From: Actinomycetota bacterium
GTDB taxonomy: Bacteria; Actinomycetota; Actinomycetes; Streptosporangiales; Streptosporangiaceae
NCBI GenBank assembly: GCA_003541285.1
Contig: DPMS01000784.1
Span: forward strand, 151-10,649
Direction of reading: 5' to 3'
DNA length: 10,499 bases
The notes beneath the pieces are model-generated. The model made no database searches and had not been told where the DNA came from. It worked only from the letters and a program-made list of their open reading frames with translations. This document shows, in pieces, positions 1 to 6,112 of this stretch (the first letter of the stretch is position 1; each line of letters opens with the position of its first letter). The position numbers were made by a program, and so were the translations under genes.

Positions 1-327
1 TGGTCCCCCCGCCGGCACGGGGTGTGCCCCAAGTGCCACAGCCAGGAACTCACCGCCTATCAGTGCCCGCACAGTGGGGAAGTGGTCGAGTTCCTCATCA
101 GGGACAACCCATTCACCGACCTCTCCGGCACCCAGTACCACGGGCGCGGAAAACGGATCCTCGCCATGGTCAGGCTCGACGACGGGCTGCACGTGGCCGC
201 CGATCTCGAAGACTGCTCACCTGCCGACGTGCATCCCGGCATGCGGGTCAAGCTGATCACCCGCAAATGGATGCGCGAATCAAACGGCAACTGGCAGTAC
301 GGATACAAATTCGCACCGGCCTGGTAG
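1..327 (+). CDS. DUF35 zinc-ribbon / OB-fold protein, 5' end missing
   Basis: Last 108 codons of a DUF35-type protein (rubredoxin-like zinc ribbon followed by an OB fold). The frame is open from base 1, and the first visible residues read W-S-P-R-R-H-G-V-C-P-K-C. This is the typical end of the zinc ribbon, with CPKC as its second Cys pair; the first pair would lie upstream. A GTG at 22 falls just before CPKC and is not the true start. The OB fold follows (residues ~15-108), ending in the Y-K-F-A-P-A-W tail. Members of this family are small partners of thiolase or HMG-CoA-synthase-like condensing enzymes; PhlB of the PhlACB C-acyltransferase is one example. They are thought to help bind acyl-CoA or substrate. 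A condensing enzyme directly upstream is therefore expected (inference). It is separated from the ACP gene by 235 bases. The family call is firm; the partner is not visible. Confidence 0.82.
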   Translation, partial: WSPRRHGVCPKCHSQELTAYQCPHSGEVVEFLIRDNPFTDLSGTQYHGRGKRILAMVRLDDGLHVAADLEDCSPADVHPGMRVKLITRKWMRESNGNWQYGYKFAPAW

Positions 328-562
328 CAGCCCGATGCTATGTCCGGCGCGCCGGAAGGGATCGCGCGGCCTGACCTGAGCTGGAGGTCCTGCTGGGTAG
401 CTTCCGCACAAGGGTGATCCGCTTACGGGCTCCCCGGTGCTCGTCGCCCACTGGCCAGGGCCAGGACCTTCGTCCCAGGGCTGCTGGACCTTCGGGCCTG
501 GCAGGGGGAGCCGGAAAACAGGTACTGATGTACAGGCGTGTCGTACCCAGGGGTGGCGGAAC
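328..562 (+). other. 235-base intergenic region upstream of ACP gene, with inverted and direct repeats
   Basis: No convincing gene is seen here. The ACP reading frame stays open upstream to 437, but that translation does not resemble an ACP N-terminus. The segment has a 6-base inverted repeat, GCCAGG at 460-465 and CCTGGC at 497-502. A 9-base direct repeat GGACCTTCG occurs at 464-472 and 486-494, both within or touching the inverted repeat. GTAC-TGAT-GTAC lies at 522-533. These could form an mRNA hairpin or an operator, or could be chance in GC-rich DNA. No clear -35/-10 pair was found. Confidence 0.3.
549..553 (+). promoter_or_regulatory. Shine-Dalgarno AGGGG for the ACP gene
   Basis: AGGGG lies nine bases before GTG 563 and supports that codon as the start rather than the far-upstream in-frame ATG at 437. 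It is a moderate match, so the start call is likely but not certain. Confidence 0.45.
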
Positions 563-811
563 GTGGTTACCGAGGAGAAGATCGCCGGCACGGTTGTCAG
601 CGAGGTAGCGCGGATCTTCAAGGTGGATCCGGCCGAGCTGTCGCGGGACACGAGGTTCGCTGAGGATCTCGGCGCCAAATCCGTGAACATTGCACAGCTG
701 ATCGCCGTTCTTGAGGACGATTTCGGAATCGCCATCCCCTTCATGGAGGCGCGCAGGCGAAGGACCGTCGGCGAGGCCATCGACTTCGTGACCGAGCTTC
801 GCCGCCGGTGA
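563..811 (+). CDS. discrete acyl carrier protein (GAKS type)
   Basis: An 82-residue phosphopantetheine-binding protein, of usual length for a free-standing ACP. It carries the substrate as a thioester on a phosphopantetheine arm. Helix I is about residues 4-20, and the attachment motif is D-L-G-A-K-S-V-N with Ser40 as the predicted attachment site. It is followed by the helix II pattern Q-L-I-A-V-L-E-D-D-F and then I-P-F-M-E. The GAKS motif replaces the GLDS / GxDS of fatty-acid and polyketide ACPs, and the basic stretch after helix II (R-R-R-R) is also unusual. This points to a dedicated carrier rather than the housekeeping FAS ACP (inference). The GTG start at 563 was chosen because ACP homology begins directly after it and a Shine-Dalgarno lies upstream. 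It lies 46 bases before the hydrolase gene, and a holo-ACP synthase gene closes the same run. Confidence 0.88.
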   Translation: MVTEEKIAGTVVSEVARIFKVDPAELSRDTRFAEDLGAKSVNIAQLIAVLEDDFGIAIPFMEARRRRTVGEAIDFVTELRRR

Positions 812-825
812 ACCTGAACTGCCCA

Positions 826-840
826 GCTCCCGACTGGAGC
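826..840 (+). promoter_or_regulatory. small hairpin between ACP and hydrolase genes
   Basis: GCTCC (826-830) and GGAGC (836-840) form a perfect 5-bp stem around a 5-base loop. A second possible pairing, CCAGC (823-827) with GCTGG (844-848), would overlap the GGAGG Shine-Dalgarno at 847-851. It could affect translation of the hydrolase or stabilise upstream mRNA. The stem is short and may be chance. Confidence 0.25.
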
Positions 841-846
841 CGGGCT

Positions 847-851
847 GGAGG
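847..851 (+). promoter_or_regulatory. Shine-Dalgarno GGAGG for the CocE-like gene
   Basis: GGAGG lies six bases before ATG 858. The strong match at good spacing fixes this start. Confidence 0.75.
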
Positions 852-857
852 TGGCTG

Positions 858-2558
858 ATGAAAGCCGAGGGCGAGCTGACCACTGTCCAGAGATTCGGTG
901 ACGAGGAAATAAGGGTGCGCTTCCGGCAGCCACTGGAGGGGCCGGGGATGCTGTACTTCGCGCCTTTCGAGCCGGGCACCCGGGTCGAGAACGGGATCCG
1001 CATCGATCAGGACGTCCCGGTCAAGCTGCGCGATGACACCGTCATCTACACAGATGTCTACCGGCCAGCGGAAGCCACGAACCTGCCAGCGATCGTGGCC
1101 TGGAGTCCGTACGGGAAGCGCCACGGCTTTGCCCCGAAGGGAGCGCAGGCCTTCCTCGCGCTTGGGGTGCCGCCCGGCACAGCCTCGCCGATGGCCAAGT
1201 TCGAGGGTCCCGACCCGGCCTACTGGTGCCACCACGGATACGCAGTCCTCAATCCCGACGCACGCGGCGCCGGCAACTCCCAGGGCGACGTCCTATGCGT
1301 CGGCACCCAGGATGGCAAAGACGCCTGCGACTTTATCGAATGGGTTGCGGCGCAGGACTGGAGCAACGGCAAGGTAGGCATGGCCGGCAATTCCTGGCTC
1401 GCCATGGTGCAGTGGTACACGGCGGCCGAGAAGCCGCCTCACCTCACCTGCATCGCTCCCTGGGAGGGCTGCTCCGATGTCTACCGGGAGTTCATCTGCA
1501 CCGGCGGCATCCCGGAGCCAGGATTCAATGAGTTCCTTCTTAGTGGCTTCAGGGGCACTGGGCGCGTCGAAGACTACGTGGCAATGCTCCGTGAGCACCC
1601 GCTTATGAATGGTTACTGGGAAGACAAGGTCGCCCGTTTCGCGGACATTGAGATACCAGCCTATATCACTGCCGGCTGGAGTCATTTCCACCTCCGGGGA
1701 TCCATCGAGGCGTTCCGCAGGATTGCCTCGCCGAGGAAGTGGCTGCGCGTCCACCGCGACTTCGAGTGGCCGGATGCCGTCATGCCGGAGCACCTGGAGG
1801 ATCTGCGGCGATTCTTCGACCGCTACCTCAAGGACATCCACAACGGCTGGGAGATGACGCCGAGGGTGCGCATCGACGTGATGGACGCCCGGGACATTGA
1901 CTACCAGGTCGAGCGGCCGGAGAGCGAATTCCCGCTGGCCCGCACGCAGTACCGGAAGCTGTACCTCGACAGCGGTGGCCGCCTGTCGCCGGAGCCGGTG
2001 CCGGCCGAGACCTCCGTCAGCTACGAGGCGGCCGAGGGTGACGTCACCTTCTCGATCACGTTCGACACCGAGACCGAGATCTCCGGCTACCTGAAGCTCC
2101 ACCTCTGGGCCGAGGCACAGGGATCCGACGACATGGATCTCTTCATCGCCATCCAGAAACTCGACCAGAACGGCAATTTCGTGCCCACGCTGGTGCTGAA
2201 CGAACCCTATCCGGGGACACCGGGCCTGATGAGGGTGTCGCATCGCGAGCTCGACGAGAAGCTCTCCACCCCGGATCACCCGGCGCACGCTCATCGCCGC
2301 GAGGAGCTGCTGAATCCCGGCGAGATCGTGCCGGTGGACATCGAGATCTACCCCACGAGCCGTATCTGGCACGCAGGTGAGCAGCTCCGCGTAATGGTGT
2401 CGGGTCACTACGTGCGCGAGGGCTGGTTCGAGCCCTTCGGATGGGATCTGCGCAACCGGGGGAGTCATGTGATCCACATGGGCGGGAGGCACGATTCCCA
2501 CCTGCTGGTCCCGGTCGTCCCGCCAAAACTCTCGTCCGACGGCTACTCCTTCAGGTAG
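858..2558 (+). CDS. CocE/NonD-family (peptidase S15-like) alpha/beta hydrolase
   Basis: A 566-residue protein of the CocE/NonD, X-Pro dipeptidyl-peptidase-like hydrolase family, of usual length. The N-terminal alpha/beta-hydrolase domain (~residues 48-330) has the S15-type V-Y-R-P and W-S-P-Y-G-K opening. It has D-A-R-G-A-G-N-S at 134-141 and the nucleophile elbow A-G-N-S-W-L-A with Ser179. H299 in the R-V-H-R-D-F segment is the likely catalytic histidine. The usual Asp region reads G-W-S-H-F-H-L-R-G (~273-281) and the triad acid is not certain. The C-terminal jelly-roll (~365-566) includes the D-M-D-L-F-I-A segment and the H-Y-V-R-E-G-W-F end. Relatives hydrolyse esters or amides (cocaine esterase, peptidases) or transfer acyl groups. 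No signal peptide is seen, so it is probably cytosolic. Placed after an ACP and before acyl-phosphate enzymes, it could release or transfer the acyl group made by the pathway (inference). Substrate unknown. Confidence 0.9.
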   Translation: MKAEGELTTVQRFGDEEIRVRFRQPLEGPGMLYFAPFEPGTRVENGIRIDQDVPVKLRDDTVIYTDVYRPAEATNLPAIVAWSPYGKRHGFAPKGAQAFLALGVPPGTASPMAKFEGPDPAYWCHHGYAVLNPDARGAGNSQGDVLCVGTQDGKDACDFIEWVAAQDWSNGKVGMAGNSWLAMVQWYTAAEKPPHLTCIAPWEGCSDVYREFICTGGIPEPGFNEFLLSGFRGTGRVEDYVAMLREHPLMNGYWEDKVARFADIEIPAYITAGWSHFHLRGSIEAFRRIASPRKWLRVHRDFEWPDAVMPEHLEDLRRFFDRYLKDIHNGWEMTPRVRIDVMDARDIDYQVERPESEFPLARTQYRKLYLDSGGRLSPEPVPAETSVSYEAAEGDVTFSITFDTETEISGYLKLHLWAEAQGSDDMDLFIAIQKLDQNGNFVPTLVLNEPYPGTPGLMRVSHRELDEKLSTPDHPAHAHRREELLNPGEIVPVDIEIYPTSRIWHAGEQLRVMVSGHYVREGWFEPFGWDLRNRGSHVIHMGGRHDSHLLVPVVPPKLSSDGYSFR

Positions 2559-2566
2559 GCAAGACC

Positions 2567-2574
2567 GGGGGAGG
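2567..2574 (+). promoter_or_regulatory. Shine-Dalgarno GGGGGAGG for the phosphotransacetylase-like gene
   Basis: The run GGGGGAGG ends nine bases before ATG 2584. A nearer ATG at 2577 is in another frame without homology, so 2584 is the start. A third ATG at 2593, in frame, is possible. Confidence 0.65.
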
Positions 2575-2583
2575 CCATGCGAA

Positions 2584-3558
2584 ATGGACCTGATGGCCCG
2601 TCTCGAGAGGAAGGCGGCGGCGCGGTTTCCCAAGGTGGTCTATCCGGAGGGGGCTGCACCCGAAATCGCCGCTGCTGCGGCTGCGGTGCTCGCGCGCGGC
2701 ATCGCCCGGCCTGTGCTGATCGGCCGGCCTGAGGAGATCCTGTCGCCGCGGCTGGATATGGGCAGGGTCGAGGTCATCGACCCCGCCCGTTCACCCCTGG
2801 TGACGGAGTACGCAGCCGATTACGCCCAGCGTGAGGACTTTCCTGCCCGGGCGGCCAGGAGATTGCTCTCGAAGCCGCTGGAGTTCGCGGCCATGATGGT
2901 TGGCCAGGGCGACGCGGATGCGATGGTGGCCGGGTTCTCATACGGCACCGTGGCGGTCCTCGTCGCCAGCCAGATGCTCATCGGGCTCGTGGACGGCGTC
3001 TCGATCCCGTCCAGCTTTTTCGTCATGGACGTGCCCGGATGGCGAGGAGGTGAGGGAGGCCTGGTTGTCTTTGCGGACTGCGCAGTGGTGCCGAACCCCT
3101 CAGCCGCGGAGCTGGCCGAGATCGCCATGGCGACCGCCGCAAGCGTCCGGGAGCTGCTCGGATGGGAGCCCCGGGTGGCGATGCTGTCGTTCTCGACCAA
3201 GGGCAGCTCCGCGCATCCTGACGTGGACAAAGTGGTGGCAGCACTGAAGATCGTCAAGGACCGGGAGCCGGGCCTTTGCGTAGACGGGGAACTGCAGCTG
3301 GACGCGGCGGTGGTGCCAGAGGTGGCGGCCAAGAAGATACCTGGCGGGAGCCGGCTGAACGGCCTGGCGAACGTGCTGATCTTTCCAGACCTGGACGCCG
3401 CCAACATCGGGTACAAGCTGGTCCAGCGGCTTGCCGGGGCAGCCGCCTACGGGCCGGTCCTGCAGGGTTTCGCCAGCCCTGTCAGCGACCTCTCGAAGGG
3501 CGCCACAGTCAACGACATCGTCGGGGCGACGACCCTGGTGGCCGCACGTGTGCGGTAG
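2584..3558 (+). CDS. phosphotransacetylase-family phosphate acyltransferase, divergent active site
   Basis: A 324-residue protein, typical of short-form Pta, which reversibly makes acyl-CoA plus phosphate from acyl phosphate plus CoA. The family pattern is clear: V-V-Y-P-E-G (18-23), G-D-A-D-A-M-V-A-G (109-117), M-L-S-F-S-T-K-G-S (200-208), D-G-E-L-Q-L-D-A-A-V-V-P (234-245), N-V-L-I-F-P-D-L (263-270), and S-D-L-S-K-G (301-306) near the C-terminus. Two expected residues differ. The segment normally like H-T-T-A-D-T-V-R-P-A-L is Y-G-T-V-A-V-L-V-A-S-Q at 120-130, so the conserved Arg (Arg133 in the Methanosarcina thermophila enzyme) is Val127 or a near neighbour. D-L-S-R-G is D-L-S-K-G. Acyl or acceptor specificity may therefore have shifted. 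It is followed seven bases later by the kinase gene, the classic Pta-AckA pairing. The family is certain; that its substrate is acetyl-CoA is not. Confidence 0.88.
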   Translation: MDLMARLERKAAARFPKVVYPEGAAPEIAAAAAAVLARGIARPVLIGRPEEILSPRLDMGRVEVIDPARSPLVTEYAADYAQREDFPARAARRLLSKPLEFAAMMVGQGDADAMVAGFSYGTVAVLVASQMLIGLVDGVSIPSSFFVMDVPGWRGGEGGLVVFADCAVVPNPSAAELAEIAMATAASVRELLGWEPRVAMLSFSTKGSSAHPDVDKVVAALKIVKDREPGLCVDGELQLDAAVVPEVAAKKIPGGSRLNGLANVLIFPDLDAANIGYKLVQRLAGAAAYGPVLQGFASPVSDLSKGATVNDIVGATTLVAARVR

Positions 3559-3565
3559 GCATGCC

Positions 3566-4792
3566 ATGTTCGTATTGGTCATCAACTCCGGTAGTTCCTC
3601 TGTCAAGTACCGGCTCTATGACATCGCATCCGGGAGCGCGGTGACCCACGGCGTGGCCGCCCGGATTGGCGAGGTGGGCTCCTACCTGGAGATCCATGGC
3701 ACGGACGGCGGGACGCGCCGCACCCAGCAGGTCGTCGCCACCCATGCGCAGGCGCTGGAGCTAATCCTGGCCGCTCTGGTCAGGCCTGCGCCAGGCGCCC
3801 CGCTGGCAAGCCTGGCCGAGATCGGCGCGGTCGGGCACCGGGCTGTGCACGGCGGCGATGCCTTCGTGGAGTCGGTACAGATCACCGATGATGTCATCGC
3901 GGAGATGGAGCGATGCGTTCCGCTGGCACCGCTTCACAATCCGCCCAACCTCATGGGCATGCGTGAGGCCCGTCGGCTCCTGCCCGGTGTCCCACAGGTG
4001 GCAGTGTTCGACACAGCTTTTCACCAGTCCATGCCGCCGGAGGCGTACACCTATGCGTTGCCCGGGAGGTGGCGGCGCGAGCATCACCTGCGCCGGTACG
4101 GGTTTCACGGGACGTCATACCGCTACGTGTGCGGCAGGGCCGGAGCGATGCTGGCCCGTCCCCTCAGCGAGTTGCGGATGGTCGTCTGTCACCTGGGGAA
4201 TGGCTGCAGCATGGTCGCGGTGAAGCACGGCCGCGCAGTCGACACCTCCATGGGATTCACGCCGATGGAGGGCTTGGTCATGGGAACGCGGTCCGGCGAT
4301 GTCGATCCTGGCATCGTCTTGCACCTGACCCGTGGTCTGCAGATGACGGCAGCCGAGGTGGATCATCTGCTGAACCAGGAGAGCGGCCTCCTCGGACTGT
4401 CGGAGGTGAGCAATGACATGCGGGTGATCACCGAGCGGGCGGAGGCCGGGGACGAGGGCTGCCGGCTGGCGCTGGATGTTTTCACCTACCGGGCGAGGAA
4501 ATACGTGGGCGCCTATGCCGCCGCCATGGGCGGCATCGACACCCTTGTGTTCACCGGCGGCATCGGCGAGAACAGCGCGACAGTGCGCCACATGGTCTGT
4601 ACCAGACTCGCATTCCTGGGGATTGCCCTCGATGACACTGCCAACCGGAGCGCATGCGGCGTGGAGGCGGACATCAGCGGGCCGGGGGCGAGCGTCCGGG
4701 TACTGGTCGTGCCAACGGACGAGGAGCGGATGATTGCGATGGACACCATTGCCCTGGGCATCCGCAGCGTTCCGGCGGCTGGTGATCCGTGA
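3566..4792 (+). CDS. ackA: acetate/propionate-family kinase
   Basis: A complete 408-residue ASKHA-fold carboxylate kinase that phosphorylates acetate or a similar short acid with ATP, or runs in reverse to make ATP. All signature residues are present: N7 in I-N-S-G-S-S-S, R92 in G-H-R-A-V-H-G-G, H124 in L-H-N-P-P-N, D149 in F-D-T-A-F-H, H181 in F-H-G-T-S-Y, and the G-N-G loop at 211-213. R242 lies in G-T-R-S-G-D, G-G-I-G-E-N spans 331-336, and the acidic T-D-E-E is at 384-387. The frame is open back to 3431, but homology begins at M-F-V-L-V-I-N, and ATG 3566 lies seven bases after the upstream stop, so that start is chosen. It probably supplies acyl phosphate to the upstream phosphotransacetylase homologue. 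The catalytic set is orthodox, so it is expected to be active; acid preference cannot be read. The symbol reflects the family. Confidence 0.93.
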   Translation: MFVLVINSGSSSVKYRLYDIASGSAVTHGVAARIGEVGSYLEIHGTDGGTRRTQQVVATHAQALELILAALVRPAPGAPLASLAEIGAVGHRAVHGGDAFVESVQITDDVIAEMERCVPLAPLHNPPNLMGMREARRLLPGVPQVAVFDTAFHQSMPPEAYTYALPGRWRREHHLRRYGFHGTSYRYVCGRAGAMLARPLSELRMVVCHLGNGCSMVAVKHGRAVDTSMGFTPMEGLVMGTRSGDVDPGIVLHLTRGLQMTAAEVDHLLNQESGLLGLSEVSNDMRVITERAEAGDEGCRLALDVFTYRARKYVGAYAAAMGGIDTLVFTGGIGENSATVRHMVCTRLAFLGIALDDTANRSACGVEADISGPGASVRVLVVPTDEERMIAMDTIALGIRSVPAAGDP

Positions 4793-5178
4793 GCCAGGCG
4801 CCGCTCGGCATTGGGGTAGATGTCGTCGCCCTCGACCGGATGAAGGACGCACTGGATACCAGCGGGGAAGTCTTTGCCCGGAAGGTGTTCACTCCCTACG
4901 AGCGGCAGCAGGCGGAGAAGCAGGCAAGTCCTGTTACCTACCTGGCGATGACGTTCGCGGCGAAGGAAGCGATCTTCAAGACCCTGGGCATCGGCTGGGG
5001 TTCAGGCGTTGAGTTCTCGCAGGTCGAGATCAGGCAAGGCCCGCACGGGGAGCCGTACGCAGTACTCAGGGGCAGGTTCGCTGAAGTGGCGTCGGAACGC
5101 GGTGTGGCGAGAGTCCTGCTGAGCCTGTCCAGCGACGACGGTGTTGCTGTGGCGGTGGCGCTGGTTTCCGGGGCTTAA
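4789..5178 (+). CDS. acpS: holo-[acyl-carrier-protein] synthase
   Basis: A 129-residue AcpS-type phosphopantetheinyl transferase, of usual length. It moves 4'-phosphopantetheine from CoA to the serine of an apo-ACP. The Mg-binding motif G-I-G-V-D-V-V carries Asp11, F-T-P-Y-E follows at 34-38, and F-A-A-K-E-A-I-F-K carries Glu60; H-G-E-P-Y is at 86-90. The GTG start overlaps the kinase stop (GTGA at 4789-4792), a sign of translational coupling. The C-terminal segment reads S-L-S-S-D-D-G-V-A where relatives have a Ser-x-(Thr/Ser)-His pattern, so the usual His is replaced. Since the chromosome should also carry the housekeeping acpS, this copy most likely serves the GAKS-type ACP of the same run (inference). 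Confidence 0.92.
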   Translation: MSQAPLGIGVDVVALDRMKDALDTSGEVFARKVFTPYERQQAEKQASPVTYLAMTFAAKEAIFKTLGIGWGSGVEFSQVEIRQGPHGEPYAVLRGRFAEVASERGVARVLLSLSSDDGVAVAVALVSGA

Positions 5179-5199
5179 GCCTGGCGTCTAACCTTTGCC

Positions 5200-5223
5200 C
5201 TGCCGTCATGCCCTGTCCGGCAG
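5200..5223 (+). terminator. possible terminator hairpin after the operon
   Basis: CTGCCG (5200-5205) and CGGCAG (5218-5223) are a perfect 6-bp inverted repeat with a 12-base loop, starting 22 bases after the acpS stop. There is no T-run, as is common for actinobacterial terminators. The 10-base palindrome GGCTTAAGCC at 5172-5181 also spans the acpS stop codon. Weak evidence. Confidence 0.3.
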
Positions 5224-5361
5224 CACGGGTGACCCAGCGGCGCCGCGGACCACCGAAGCGGCGATGGCCATCCGCAGGACCGTGCCATCGGACCTGCCCC
5301 CGGCCGCCTCGAAGTGCGCGCTGTCCCGCGCGGCTGCGAGCCGCCAGCAGGTGCAGCCCGG

Positions 5362-5532
5362 GCCGACGAGCGCCGGCTCCGCCAGGAGCTCATCAATTTG
5401 CTGACCAACGCCATCCGGTACGGCAATCCCGGCGGGAGTGTCCAGATCACCGTGGCCCGCCGCGGTCGCCAGACCACCATCTGCGTCACCGATTCTGGCC
5501 CTGGCATTCCCCCGGAGATGCTTGGAAGGCTG
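5362..5532 (+). pseudogene. fragment of a sensor histidine kinase ATPase domain
   Basis: Frame 1 encodes about 57 residues that match the HATPase_c domain. The N box reads R-L-R-Q-E-L-I-N-L-L-T-N-A-I-R-Y, followed by a G-G-S-V-Q-I-T-V strand. The G1 box reads D-S-G-P-G-I-P-P-E, followed by M-L-G-R-L. The sensor, HisKA and upstream parts are absent; no kinase sequence was recognised between 5179 and 5362. After 5532 the frame continues only as the antisense of a HepT gene. The ATP lid and G2 box are missing, so it cannot be a working kinase. Confidence 0.7.
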
Positions 5533-5652
5533 CCAGATCCGGACGGCGTCGTATATCAGGCCGTCGGACAGGTCGCTGCGCTGCAGGTGGGAGCGGATCG
5601 CGTCGATCGCGGCCTGGATATCGGCCAGCCGCTGGCGTTCCCGGTAGCTCAC
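5533..5652 (-). pseudogene. truncated HepT-like (HEPN, DUF86) toxin, N-terminus only
   Basis: From the GTG at 5652, the first ~39 codons read like the start of HepT toxins: R-L-A-D-I-Q-A-A-I-D-A-I-R-S-H-L, then D-L-S-D-G-L-I-Y-D-A-V-R-I. Family members continue with an alpha-helical HEPN core and a catalytic R-x(4-6)-H motif. Here homology ends near 5536, where the antisense of the kinase fragment begins. The frame stays open to 5206 but encodes unrelated sequence. The RNase motif is absent, so the toxin should be inactive. The start codon overlaps the stop of the MntA-like gene by four bases (5649-5652), the normal arrangement of the pair. Confidence 0.65.
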
Positions 5653-5981
5653 AGCGCGACCAGGTCACGCTCGGCGCGGGCGCGGGCGCCGGGCTTGAGG
5701 TCGCCCGCCGGGATCAGGTCCACCCGGCTGCCGAGGATGGCTTCCAGTTCCGCCTCTACCTTGCCCAGCCCGAACAGGCTCAGGCCGGGCGGAAGGTCCG
5801 CGAGCGGGTCGACGTCGCTGTCGGGGCGGTCCTCGCCCCGGGCGACGCTGCCGAACATCCGCAGGTTCTTCACCCTGTGGTCCGCCGCGGCCGCAACCAG
5901 ATCATGCCGGTGACGGCGCACCCGCCGGCCCACTGGCCCGGACAGCCGCCCGAGGCGCCGGGGCTGCCGTCGCAGGCCCAT
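5649..5981 (-). CDS. MntA-like minimal nucleotidyltransferase antitoxin
   Basis: A small nucleotidyltransferase of the type that partners HepT; such antitoxins add AMP to the toxin and neutralise it. The motif G-S-V-A-R-G-E-D-R-P-D-S-D-V-D has the complete GSx10DxD metal-binding pattern. It is preceded by V-K-N-L-R-M-F and followed by L-P-P-G-L-S-L-F and R-V-D-L-I-P-A. The start is uncertain. The frame is open to 6056; ATG 5981 gives 110 residues and GTG 5921 gives 90. Homology begins only at about H-R-H-D-L-V, which favours the shorter form. With its toxin cut off, it is an orphan antitoxin or a decaying remnant. Confidence 0.65.
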   Translation of the reverse strand: MGLRRQPRRLGRLSGPVGRRVRRHRHDLVAAAADHRVKNLRMFGSVARGEDRPDSDVDPLADLPPGLSLFGLGKVEAELEAILGSRVDLIPAGDLKPGARARAERDLVAL

Positions 5982-6112
5982 CACCAGTTCATAACCCGCT
6001 GCATCATGACCAGCGCCGCGAGGGCGGGGAGGCAGGCTGGCGGTGCCCGGACTCATCCGCGCTGATCACGCTCTGCGTGACACCCCTCGCACCGGCTCAA
6101 GCTCCCGCCCGG

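Noticed and set aside
280..1003. Two overlapping minus-strand frames of ~220 codons over the ACP start region
   Set aside because: Low-complexity Ser/Pro/Arg-rich translations antisense to the ACP and hydrolase genes, with no motif.
1293..2633. Long minus-strand open frame (446 codons) opposite the CocE-like gene
   Set aside because: It mirrors the codon pattern of a gene with clear homology on the + strand; its translation has no recognisable domain and it is typical of antisense frames in GC-rich DNA.
3431..3565. N-terminal extension of the acetate kinase
   Set aside because: It overlaps the end of the Pta-family gene in another frame; kinase homology begins exactly at ATG 3566.
5314..5913. 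Single 199-residue protein containing the histidine-kinase motif
   Set aside because: Only residues encoded at about 5362-5532 resemble a kinase; the rest is antisense to HepT and MntA-like coding sequence, so it is a chance fusion.
5208..6065. 285-codon + strand frame across the remnant region
   Set aside because: Antisense to the MntA-like and HepT sequences and out of frame with the kinase fragment; no homology.
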